Shown here: positions 1 through 5,237 of the stretch, piece by piece | Layout of the letters: each line of letters starts with the position of its first letter | How positions within the stretch are numbered: the first letter of the stretch is position 1 | Assembly: GCA_032123495.1 (NCBI GenBank) | Contig: JAQBFG010000115.1 | Coordinates: 1 to 5,237, forward strand | DNA length: 5,237 nucleotides | Reading direction: 5' to 3' | Source: JAAERC01 sp032123495 | Lineage (GTDB): Bacteria; Zixibacteria; MSB-5A5; GN15; PGXB01 | Translations under genes and position numbers: made by a program | The notes under the pieces: generated by a model | The model's database searches: none | The model's input: the letters and a program-made list of their open reading frames with translations, nothing else | What the model was told of the DNA's origin: nothing

Positions 1-1
1 G

Positions 2-2053
2 CTAAAAACCGAGGTTTACATTCATAATTATCCATTCTGCTGGCGATGTGATTCACCACTGATATATATCTCGCGCGACTGCTGGTATATCAAAACGACC
101 CAGTTTAAAGAACAGTTGATAAAAAACAACAACGCTACCAATTGGTATCCCGATGAAATCAGAGTCGGCCGGATGCTTAATTGGCTGGAAAACAATGTTG
201 ATTGGGCGCTCTCACGGGAACGTTTCTGGGGTACGCCGCTGCCGATCTGGATTTGTGATAAAGATTCCTGCGGACACAAAACAGCGGTCGGCTCAATTGA
301 GCAACTCAGAAAAGAAGGTATCGATGTTCCTGCCGAGCTTGAGTTACATAAACCGAATATCGATTATATTAAACTGAATTGCGAAAAATGCGGTGGAAGT
401 ATGACCCGTGTCACCGAAGTGATCGATACCTGGTTTGATTCCGGTGCGATGCCATACGCTCAGTGGCATTATCCGTTCGAAAACAAAGAGATGTTTGATA
501 TAAAATATCCAGCCGATTTTATTTCCGAAGCGGTCGATCAAACGCGCGGCTGGTTTTATTCGTTGTTGGCAATCTCAACCATGCTATTTGACAAACCGGC
601 TTTTAAAAATGTTATCGTAATGGACATGATTCTTGATATCAATGGCAAAAAAATGTCAAAACACAAGGGGAACGTAAATGATCCTTTTGTCATTTTTAAA
701 AAATACGGAGCCGACCCTCTGCGTTGGTACTTGATTAACAACTCCAATCCATGGTTGCCGACCAAATTTGATGAAGAACAATTAATTGAGGTTATCAGGA
801 AATTCTTTGACACCCTGAAAAATTCTTATGGATTTTTTGCACTTTATGCCAATATCGATAATATCGCGGAACGGGCATTAAAGGATAAAAAATCGATTGC
901 AGATTTTCTGGGGAACATGGCTGGCGAACCGGACCTAACTGATCGCTGGATAATTTCCCGTTTTAATACTTTGGTCAAAAAAATGACCGACCGTCTCGAA
1001 AATTATGATTTAACCCCGCCAACCAGAATTATCACCGATTTCGTAATTGACGATCTGTCTAACTGGTATATCCGTCTTAACCGCAGACGCTTCTGGGCTC
1101 CGGGAGATGATCCATCGAAGATGCGGGCATATTTAACACTCTACTCAATCCTGCATGGCACTTTCAGCCTGATAGCTCCTTACTGCCCATTCACTTCGGA
1201 GTTTTTCTGGAATGAACTGACCAAAGTCGAAAAAGATAACGGACGCCCCGCTTCGGTTCATATGACCAAATACCCGGTTTGCGATGAAAAGCTTATATTA
1301 TCTGAGATCGAAGACTCAATGGCGCTGGCGCAAAAAATCGTTTCAACCGGTCGTGCCGCCCGTAATCGCAAAAACCTCAAGGTCCGGCAACCGCTGGCCG
1401 GGGTAATAATTAACATTCCGGGACAAAAACAGTTTGAAAAAATCGGCCCGGTTTTGCAGATAATCAAAGATGAGCTTAATGTCAAAGCGGTTGAGGAGCT
1501 TAAAGATGTTTCTCTAGTAGTCAGCTATCAGGCAAAACTGAATTTTGCCTCGGCTGGCTCAAAGCTGGGTAAAAATGCCAAAGAAACCGCCGCCAGAATA
1601 ACCAAACTTAGTCAGGATGATCTTAAACAGTTTATTTCATCAGGCGTGTTGAAATTGAATATCGGCGGGACCGATATCGAATTGGCAACCGACGATTTAA
1701 TCGTTGAAAAAATTGAAAAAGATGGATTTGCGGTTGATATTGCTGATGGAATAACTGTTGCATTAAAAACCGAAATTAGCGATAATTTGCGTGATGAGGG
1801 GTTTGCCAGAGAGATTGTCAATAAAGTGCAGAATATGAGGAAATCGACTGGATTTGAAGTAACTGATCGGATTGAGATTTTAGTCGATACGGTTGATCCG
1901 TTAAAATCGGCTCTTGATAAGTACAGCGCTACTATTTGCAGTGAAACTCTGGCCGATAAAATGGAGTTGATTAATCCGCTCCCAGATGGAACCGAAGGAA
2001 AAGATTGGAATATAAACGGTGTTAAAGCAAATATCGCCGTTATAAAAAAATAG
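2..2053 (+). CDS. ileS: Isoleucyl-tRNA synthetase (IleRS), 5'-truncated by window edge
   Basis: Class I aminoacyl-tRNA synthetase that charges tRNA-Ile with isoleucine in the cytoplasm and edits misactivated valine. The frame is open from base 2, and about 683 C-terminal residues are visible. The first in-window start-like codon (TTG at 116) is internal, because residues before it already match the family (HNYPFCWRCDSPLIY). The HIGH motif lies upstream of the window. Visible in order: NWLENNVDWALSRERFWG (nt 179-232), two Cys pairs likely to bind zinc (codons at 254 and 269, 380 and 389), DTWFDSGAMPYAQ, DQTRGWFY, the KMSKS-loop variant KMSKH (nt 650-664), the anticodon-binding helical domain (about nt 940-1250, with DDLSNWYIRLNRRRFW) and a C-terminal part with QNMRKSTGFEVTDRI. 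The end lacks the CxxC-CxxC zinc finger of E. coli-type IleRS. With KMSKH, this suggests the eukaryote-like IleRS clade (inference). It is the first visible gene of an operon with the next two genes. Confidence 0.97.
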   Translation, partial: LKTEVYIHNYPFCWRCDSPLIYISRDCWYIKTTQFKEQLIKNNNATNWYPDEIRVGRMLNWLENNVDWALSRERFWGTPLPIWICDKDSCGHKTAVGSIEQLRKEGIDVPAELELHKPNIDYIKLNCEKCGGSMTRVTEVIDTWFDSGAMPYAQWHYPFENKEMFDIKYPADFISEAVDQTRGWFYSLLAISTMLFDKPAFKNVIVMDMILDINGKKMSKHKGNVNDPFVIFKKYGADPLRWYLINNSNPWLPTKFDEEQLIEVIRKFFDTLKNSYGFFALYANIDNIAERALKDKKSIADFLGNMAGEPDLTDRWIISRFNTLVKKMTDRLENYDLTPPTRIITDFVIDDLSNWYIRLNRRRFWAPGDDPSKMRAYLTLYSILHGTFSLIAPYCPFTSEFFWNELTKVEKDNGRPASVHMTKYPVCDEKLILSEIEDSMALAQKIVSTGRAARNRKNLKVRQPLAGVIINIPGQKQFEKIGPVLQIIKDELNVKAVEELKDVSLVVSYQAKLNFASAGSKLGKNAKETAARITKLSQDDLKQFISSGVLKLNIGGTDIELATDDLIVEKIEKDGFAVDIADGITVALKTEISDNLRDEGFAREIVNKVQNMRKSTGFEVTDRIEILVDTVDPLKSALDKYSATICSETLADKMELINPLPDGTEGKDWNINGVKANIAVIKK

Positions 2054-2065
2054 ATAGGAGCACAA

Positions 2066-2449
2066 ATGAAAAAAGAAGATTTAAAAAAGTATGAAAAGCT
2101 CCTCCTGAAAAAACGTGAGGAGATGGTACTGCAGCTTCAGGAACGTAAGACACAGATAGATTCCACTATCAAAGAGGCAACCGGGGATATTTCCGGTTAT
2201 TCATACCATATGGCTGACCAGGGCACAGATGCCATGGAACGGGAGAAAGCATTTATGCTTGCCTCCAAATCGGGACGTCTACTTTACCATATTGATGAGG
2301 CGCTGCGCAGGCTCCGTAAAGGAGAATATGGTGACTGTCACACCTGCGGCAAAGCAATTGGCAAACCACGATTAGAAGCAGTACCTCATGCCCGTTACTG
2401 CATCGAGTGTAAAGAAAAAGAAGAGAATGCCAAAAAAAGTCTGCGCTGA
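2066..2449 (+). CDS. DksA/TraR family C4 zinc-finger protein
   Basis: A 127-residue protein of the DksA/TraR family, often labelled dksA. Members insert a coiled coil into the RNA polymerase secondary channel and modulate initiation, often with ppGpp. Residues 1-40 are Lys/Glu-rich and form one arm of a predicted coiled coil. Residues 50-60 (ADQGTDAMERE) are the tip region. Residues 61-85 form the return helix. A four-Cys zinc site follows (C91, C94, C112, C115; CHTC and CIEC) with the family sequence KPRLEAVPHARYCIEC. It is shorter than E. coli DksA (151 aa). The tip has D51 and D55 rather than the DxxDxA spacing of E. coli DksA, so dependence on ppGpp cannot be assumed. The ATG at 2066 follows AGGAG (2056-2060) with a 5-nt spacer. 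The gene starts 12 bp after ileS and its end overlaps the lspA start, so co-transcription is likely. Confidence 0.93.
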   Translation: MKKEDLKKYEKLLLKKREEMVLQLQERKTQIDSTIKEATGDISGYSYHMADQGTDAMEREKAFMLASKSGRLLYHIDEALRRLRKGEYGDCHTCGKAIGKPRLEAVPHARYCIECKEKEENAKKSLR

Positions 2450-2966
2450 TATTAAAAAGCTGATTGTTCCCTCACTGATTCTGATTGTTGTTGCTCTTGC
2501 CGATCAGCTGACCAAGATATGGGCAGTGGCCGAACTGATCGAGGGTGAAACATATCAGGTTATCGGCAGTTTTTTCCAATTTAAGTTGATTTACAATGAA
2601 GGCGGAGCTATGGGCACCAATTTTGGCGGCCCTGCATTTTATCTGATTTCGGCAATCGCTATCTTGATATTGGTCTTTTACTTTATATATGCCAATCGTT
2701 CACAAAAATTTATTGCTAACTCAATGGCCCTGATTGCCGGAGGAGCGGTCGGTAATATAATTGATCGGGTCCAATCTGGCCGCGTGGTCGATTTTCTCGA
2801 TTTTGATTTTTTCGATTTTAACATGTTCGGGAGAATAATCGAGCGCTGGTGGACCTTTAATATTGCCGATGCTGCTATTACCGTCGGAATAATTATTCTG
2901 ATGGTTTACATTCTGTTTTTCTCAAAACAGTTGCAGGCGAACCAACCTGTTTCTATCGAAGAATAA
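2427..2966 (+). CDS. lspA: Lipoprotein signal peptidase II (LspA)
   Basis: Inner-membrane aspartyl protease that removes the signal peptide from diacylglyceryl-modified prolipoproteins before the conserved Cys. From the ATG at 2427 it is 179 residues, slightly longer than the usual 160-170. An in-frame ATG at 2388 would add 13 residues but lies deep inside the upstream zinc-finger gene; 2427 has a purine-rich AAGAAGAGA just before it. About four membrane segments are visible (roughly 12-36, 69-89, 96-112, 146-166). Conserved blocks: ADQLTK (D26), YNEGGAMG (N57; the family usually has NxGAAFG), GGAVGNIIDR (N110, D113), VVDF (D122) and FNIADAAI (D148). D122 and D148 correspond to the catalytic pair D124/D143 of the Pseudomonas enzyme. 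The segment between them is about 7 residues longer than in that enzyme and is rich in Asp/Phe. The 23-bp overlap with the upstream gene suggests translational coupling. Family assignment is near certain. Confidence 0.97.
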   Translation: MPKKVCADIKKLIVPSLILIVVALADQLTKIWAVAELIEGETYQVIGSFFQFKLIYNEGGAMGTNFGGPAFYLISAIAILILVFYFIYANRSQKFIANSMALIAGGAVGNIIDRVQSGRVVDFLDFDFFDFNMFGRIIERWWTFNIADAAITVGIIILMVYILFFSKQLQANQPVSIEE

Positions 2967-2998
2967 AAATATTCAAATTATTTTACCCAATATTTTTT
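2965..2998 (+). terminator. Weak terminator-like inverted repeat after lspA
   Basis: AAAAATATT (2965-2973) pairs perfectly with AATATTTTT (2989-2997) across a 15-nt loop, and the right arm ends in a run of six T. It overlaps the lspA stop codon and lies just before the mrp promoter, where an operon end would be expected. The stem contains only A-T pairs, so it may be too weak to terminate transcription and could be a chance product of AT-rich sequence. Confidence 0.3.
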
Positions 2999-3008
2999 CC
3001 CCGCTACC

Positions 3009-3036
3009 TTGACATCATTAATCGGAACAATATATT
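3009..3036 (+). promoter_or_regulatory. Sigma70-type promoter upstream of mrp
   Basis: TTGACA (3009-3014, perfect -35) is followed after 16 nt by TATATT (3031-3036, five of six matches to the -10 consensus). Transcription would begin near 3043, giving a leader of about 46 nt before the mrp start at 3089. Its place in the 122-bp gap after lspA suggests that mrp can be expressed independently of the ileS operon. The call rests only on sequence match and position. Confidence 0.6.
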
Positions 3037-3088
3037 AGCCTTCTTGTTGTATGAGAGAGAAAATGTAAAAAAATAGAAGGTTTAAAAA

Positions 3089-4165
3089 ATGAGTCAAATA
3101 AATAAAGATAAAGTATATGAGGTTCTCGGTCAGATCAACGATCCGGAACTACGCAAACCGCTGACCGAACTTGACATGATTAAATATGTTGAGATCGACG
3201 GCGGCACGGTCAAAGTCGGTGTCTCACTGACGATAGCAGGTTGTCCCCTGAAGAAAAAAATTACCGAAGATATCACAACAAAAGTTGGTGAACTCGATGG
3301 TGTCGAAAAAGTTGAAGTAGATCTTGGGGTCATGAGCGATGAACAACGTAAAAACCTGACCAAAAAATTGTATGGTGACCGTAAGGGCCAGCCAAAGGGT
3401 GATACGCCCGAAGCGGTTGCCGGTGATTTCGCCAAGCGGGTTATTGCCGTAGCATCAGGTAAAGGCGGAGTTGGTAAATCAACTGTAACAGCCAACCTGG
3501 CGGCAGCGCTGAGTTCACTCGATTACAAAGTCGGTGTGCTCGATGCCGATGTATACGGGTTTTCGATACCACGAATTCTTGGTGTAAGTGGTAATCCGAC
3601 CACAATCGACAATCATATTGTTCCGCTAAGACGTGAAAATATTCAGGTGATCTCGATGGGATTCTTTCTTGATGAAAGCCAGCCTGTTATCTGGCGCGGA
3701 CCGATGTTGCATAAGGCGATCAACCAGTTTATCAATGATACCCTCTGGGATAAACTCGATTTTCTTTTGATCGATCTTCCACCCGGAACTGGCGACATAT
3801 CGATCACTATTAGTCAGGCGCTGCCAAAAGCAGAGCTTTTAGTTATCACTACCCCGCAACCGGTTGCCTCCCATACCGCCGGACGGGTTGCCAAAATGGC
3901 AGAGAAAACGAAACTGTCGGTGCTTGGTGTTATCGAAAACATGTCGTACTATGAAAGCAATGGCAAAAGAGATTATATCTTCGGCAAGGATGGCGGCAAG
4001 GAACTGGCCAAAAATCTTAAGGTACCATTTATCGGTGAAATACCGATTAAAACCGAGATTCGCGAAGCGGCTGATAACGGGACACCGATTGCACTATCAG
4101 ATAATACTGAGCTAGCAGATTATTATTTGAATATCGCCCGTACTATAGCCAATGTGAAAAAGTAA
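3089..4165 (+). CDS. mrp: Mrp/ApbC-type P-loop ATPase, putative Fe-S cluster carrier
   Basis: A 358-residue cytoplasmic ATPase of the Mrp/NBP35/ApbC group, whose members carry Fe-S clusters to target proteins. Residues 1-85 form a DUF59/MIP18-like domain with NDPELRKPLTELDM and the conserved Cys block TIAGCPLK (C52). A charged linker follows (about 86-115). The ATPase domain starts with IAVASGKGGVGKST: deviant Walker A at 123-131, signature Lys K125 and K130. Then come LDADVYGFSIPR (151-162), IWRGPM (201-206), LLIDLPPGTGD (226-236), TTPQPVA and GVIENMSYYES (280-290). The CxxC that normally follows ENMSY and binds the bridging cluster is absent; the sequence there is ESNGKRDYIFG. Cys-less members exist, for example the Bacillus SalA-like type, so cluster carriage is unproven and a regulatory role is possible. 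The ATG at 3089 follows AGAAGG (3075-3080) with an 8-nt spacer. It stands alone between lspA and dnaA, with its own promoter. Confidence 0.95.
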   Translation: MSQINKDKVYEVLGQINDPELRKPLTELDMIKYVEIDGGTVKVGVSLTIAGCPLKKKITEDITTKVGELDGVEKVEVDLGVMSDEQRKNLTKKLYGDRKGQPKGDTPEAVAGDFAKRVIAVASGKGGVGKSTVTANLAAALSSLDYKVGVLDADVYGFSIPRILGVSGNPTTIDNHIVPLRRENIQVISMGFFLDESQPVIWRGPMLHKAINQFINDTLWDKLDFLLIDLPPGTGDISITISQALPKAELLVITTPQPVASHTAGRVAKMAEKTKLSVLGVIENMSYYESNGKRDYIFGKDGGKELAKNLKVPFIGEIPIKTEIREAADNGTPIALSDNTELADYYLNIARTIANVKK

Positions 4166-4199
4166 GTTGTACTTATTGCCCCGATATACTTTACAACTT
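4164..4199 (+). terminator. Possible weak terminator after mrp
   Basis: AAGTTGTA (4164-4171, overlapping the mrp stop codon) pairs perfectly with TACAACTT (4192-4199) across a 20-nt loop. The downstream sequence is T/A-rich (TTTCTAAAAATTATTTT) but has no clean T run. It may end mrp transcription, but the long loop and weak stem make this uncertain. Confidence 0.25.
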
Positions 4200-4379
4200 T
4201 CTAAAAATTATTTTATGATTACTGCAGACTTCAATAGTACAATAACAAAAAATAGTTGCTCTTATAATCGCCATGATGATAACGAGTTCCAAATATGTTA
4301 AATATTAAAGGTTCGGCGCTTGACCCGAGGCTATTTTATCTGCTTTATAGGCTTGTCAGTAGAAACATGCTTTACGGCA

Positions 4380-4388
4380 TGTTGATAA
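4380..4388 (-). promoter_or_regulatory. Candidate DnaA box 1 (TTATCAACA on minus strand)
   Basis: TGTTGATAA on the + strand differs from the consensus TGTGGATAA at one base. It is repeated exactly at 4477-4485, lies upstream of dnaA, and overlaps the right arm of the AACATGC/GCATGTT hairpin. Confidence 0.45.
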
Positions 4389-4390
4389 AA

Positions 4391-4399
4391 TGTTAATAA
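4391..4399 (-). promoter_or_regulatory. Weak candidate DnaA box 2 (TTATTAACA on minus strand)
   Basis: TGTTAATAA differs from consensus at two bases. It begins 11 bp after box 1, about one helical turn, and in the same orientation. The 12-mer TGTTAATAACTT (4391-4402) matches TGTTGATAACTT (4477-4488) at 11 of 12 bases, which makes it more credible than its match to consensus alone. Confidence 0.3.
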
Positions 4400-4476
4400 C
4401 TTAGCGCCGGGGGATGCTTAGCGTGGTGGAACCGTCTTACAGCTATCCGTTTGTGTCAATATATCTATTTTAATAT

Positions 4477-4485
4477 TGTTGATAA
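4477..4485 (-). promoter_or_regulatory. Candidate DnaA box 3 (TTATCAACA on minus strand)
   Basis: Exact second copy of TGTTGATAA, one base from consensus, 97 bp from box 1 start to start and in the same orientation. It sits inside the most AT-rich part of the region (4451-4500), about 97 bp before the dnaA start codon. Confidence 0.45.
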
Positions 4486-4581
4486 CTTGTTTGCAAATTT
4501 CACACCACAATAATAGTAAATTTTCAGCATCATATTCATTGGAAGAATTACCCGAACTGATTTTTAGCAACCGGGGAGAAA

Positions 4582-5237
4582 ATGACCGCCATAAACAGTA
4601 TTAATAGTAACCAATTGTGGGATGACTGTCTGAAATACATAGCCTTAAGAATAAAAAAACATTCTTATAATACATGGTTCAGACATACCAAAGCCGGGGA
4701 AAAGCTCAAGGGCGACAACGGAAATCCCGGCTCGTTTGTAATTAAGGTTCCCAACCAGTTTGTCGCCGATTGGCTCAAGGGACATTATTCCGATTTAATA
4801 GCGGAAGCTATCAGCGAAGTCAATAACAATGGAATGGAATATTCCTTTGAAATTTACAGCTGCGATGAAATTCCACAAACCGAGATGGAACTTACCATTC
4901 CGATACCGCAATCGAGATCCCTGACCAAACAGCCTCAAGTGCCAATGGCAAATTCGCTTAACAAGAGATATAACTTTGACAATCTGGTAGTCGGTGATTT
5001 TAACCAGTTTGCTCATGCCGCCGCGGTAGCTGTTTCGGGCGACCCGGGCACCACTAATTATAATCCACTTTTTATCTATGGCGGCACCGGACTTGGTAAA
5101 ACTCATCTGGCTCAGGCGATTGGGCATCAGGTTTTGAAAAATAATCAGAATAAAAAAATTATTTATGCTTCGTCTGAAAAATTTACTTCTGATTTTATTA
5201 ATTCGATTTCAACCGGAACGATATCAAGTTTTTCATC
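4582..5237 (+). CDS. dnaA: Chromosomal replication initiator DnaA, 3'-truncated by window edge
   Basis: AAA+ ATPase that binds DnaA boxes and opens oriC; 218 N-terminal residues are visible and the frame is open to the edge. Domain I (about 1-92) has the LWDDCLKYI and YNTWF pattern typical of the protein-interaction domain. A short linker (domain II, about 95-127) follows. Domain III starts at NKRYNFDNLVVG and continues with FNQFAHAAAVAV, NPLFIYGGTGLGKTH (Walker A at 167-175, K173; the usual form is GGVGLGKTH) and YASSEKFTSDFINSI. Walker B, sensor motifs and the DNA-binding domain IV lie beyond the window. The ATG at 4582 is the only reasonable start: the frame has a TGA at 4558-4560 and no ATG, GTG or TTG between. 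GGGGAG (4573-4578) precedes it with only 3 nt between, closer than usual. The non-coding region upstream carries possible DnaA sites, consistent with autoregulation or an adjacent origin. Confidence 0.97.
   Translation, partial: MTAINSINSNQLWDDCLKYIALRIKKHSYNTWFRHTKAGEKLKGDNGNPGSFVIKVPNQFVADWLKGHYSDLIAEAISEVNNNGMEYSFEIYSCDEIPQTEMELTIPIPQSRSLTKQPQVPMANSLNKRYNFDNLVVGDFNQFAHAAAVAVSGDPGTTNYNPLFIYGGTGLGKTHLAQAIGHQVLKNNQNKKIIYASSEKFTSDFINSISTGTISSFS

Larger units (their letters stand above)
4310..4433 (+). other. Foldable element of nested inverted repeats (possible structured RNA or origin cruciform)
   Basis: GGTTC (4310-4314) pairs with GAACC (4429-4433), and CGGCGCT (4314-4320) pairs with AGCGCCG (4403-4409); the two helices share C4314, so only one can use it. 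Inside are two further hairpins. One spans 4320-4359, with stem TTGAC/GTCAG (one G-T) and an inner AGGCTAT/ATAGGCTT stem with one bulge. The other is a perfect 7-bp stem AACATGC/GCATGTT (4364-4370 with 4377-4383) and a 6-nt loop. The overall shape is a closed multi-branch structure. I recognise no tRNA, tmRNA, RNase P, SRP or 6S RNA signature, and no riboswitch core. Pairing was traced by eye, without energies. The right arm of the second hairpin overlaps a possible DnaA box. Confidence 0.35.
4166..4581. other. Non-coding region before dnaA; candidate replication origin / dnaA control region
   Basis: About 416 bp without a convincing gene on either strand. It contains a weak terminator-like repeat at its left end, three TGTTRATAA motifs close to the DnaA box (4380, 4391, 4477), nested inverted repeats between 4310 and 4433, and an AT-rich stretch (about 80% A+T over 4451-4500 by hand count). 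A short TAA-TAG-TAA run lies at 4511-4519. Many bacterial origins lie beside dnaA and combine DnaA boxes with an AT-rich unwinding element, so this is a reasonable oriC candidate. The boxes are few and none is the perfect TTATCCACA, and gene order alone does not prove an origin. DnaA sites here could instead serve dnaA autoregulation. No convincing sigma70 promoter for dnaA was found by eye. Confidence 0.5.

Noticed and set aside
116..2053. Complete ileS-like gene starting at TTG 116
   Set aside because: Codons upstream to base 2 are open and match conserved IleRS sequence, so the gene is cut by the window edge and does not start at 116.
2388..2426. Upstream ATG start for lspA
   Set aside because: It adds a Lys-rich tail lying wholly inside the zinc-finger coding sequence (its CIEC region); the ATG at 2427 gives a normal LspA N-terminus with a purine-rich site before it.
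3051..3068. Mini-frame MREKM in the mrp leader
   Set aside because: Five codons with no regulatory codon pattern and no ribosome binding site; chance is the simplest reading.
3130..3495. 121-codon open frame antisense to mrp
   Set aside because: Its Ser/Pro/Thr-rich product with no recognisable domain is the usual shadow of a coding strand with biased codons; mrp explains the region.
4403..4460. tRNA-like segment (GATGCTTAGCGTGGTGGAACCG)
   Set aside because: It loosely recalls a D-arm, but no acceptor stem, anticodon arm or T-loop GGTTCGA in the right place could be found.
4414..4473. 19-codon open frame MLSVVEPSYSYPFVSIYLF after GGGGG
   Set aside because: Very short, the G run directly abuts the ATG, and it lies partly within the inverted-repeat element; no evidence for translation.
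4451..4516. Sigma70 promoter for dnaA (TTGTGT with TATTGT, or TTGTTT with TAATAG)
   Set aside because: Matches to the -35 and -10 consensus are poor and several alternatives are equally weak in this AT-rich stretch.
4795..5127. 110-codon open frame antisense to dnaA
   Set aside because: It lies fully within clear dnaA coding sequence and its product shows no recognisable motif.

Overview
The window is ordinary bacterial chromosome, with every recognisable gene on the + strand and close packing except upstream of dnaA. It opens inside an isoleucyl-tRNA synthetase gene (ileS, 5' end missing). A short DksA/TraR-type zinc-finger gene and lspA (lipoprotein signal peptidase II) follow. After a 122-bp gap comes an Mrp/ApbC-type P-loop ATPase gene. 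A non-coding stretch of about 416 bp then leads into the start of dnaA, which runs off the right edge. No mobile element, CRISPR array, tRNA or rRNA was seen.

Organism (inference): a bacterium of moderate to low GC with Shine-Dalgarno-type ribosome binding sites. The order ileS - dksA-like - lspA is familiar from Bacteroidota/Chlorobiota and related lineages. The IleRS resembles the eukaryote-like second bacterial clade of the enzyme (KMSKH signature, extra Cys pairs in the catalytic half, C-terminal NxRKxxGFEVTDRI-type motif). A TTGACA/TATATT promoter upstream of mrp argues against core Bacteroidota, whose housekeeping promoters differ. An FCB-like or uncultivated relative is my best guess, held loosely.

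Layout: 2-2966 is a probable operon. ileS and the dksA-like gene are 12 bp apart, and the dksA-like gene overlaps lspA by 23 bp. Positions 2967-3088 hold a weak AT-only terminator-like repeat, a good sigma70-like promoter and the mrp ribosome binding site. Positions 3089-4165 are mrp. Positions 4166-4581 are AT-rich and carry three TGTTRATAA motifs, close to the DnaA box and in one orientation, plus nested inverted repeats. Together with the adjacent dnaA this makes a candidate replication origin and/or dnaA autoregulatory region. From 4582 to the edge is dnaA (domain I, linker, start of the AAA+ domain with Walker A).

The genes serve core functions: tRNA charging, probable transcriptional stress control, lipoprotein maturation, probable Fe-S cluster handling and replication initiation. 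I see no clear new multi-gene system. The stretch most worth a second look is 4300-4530, where possible DnaA sites are interleaved with a foldable element that matches no RNA family I recognise.
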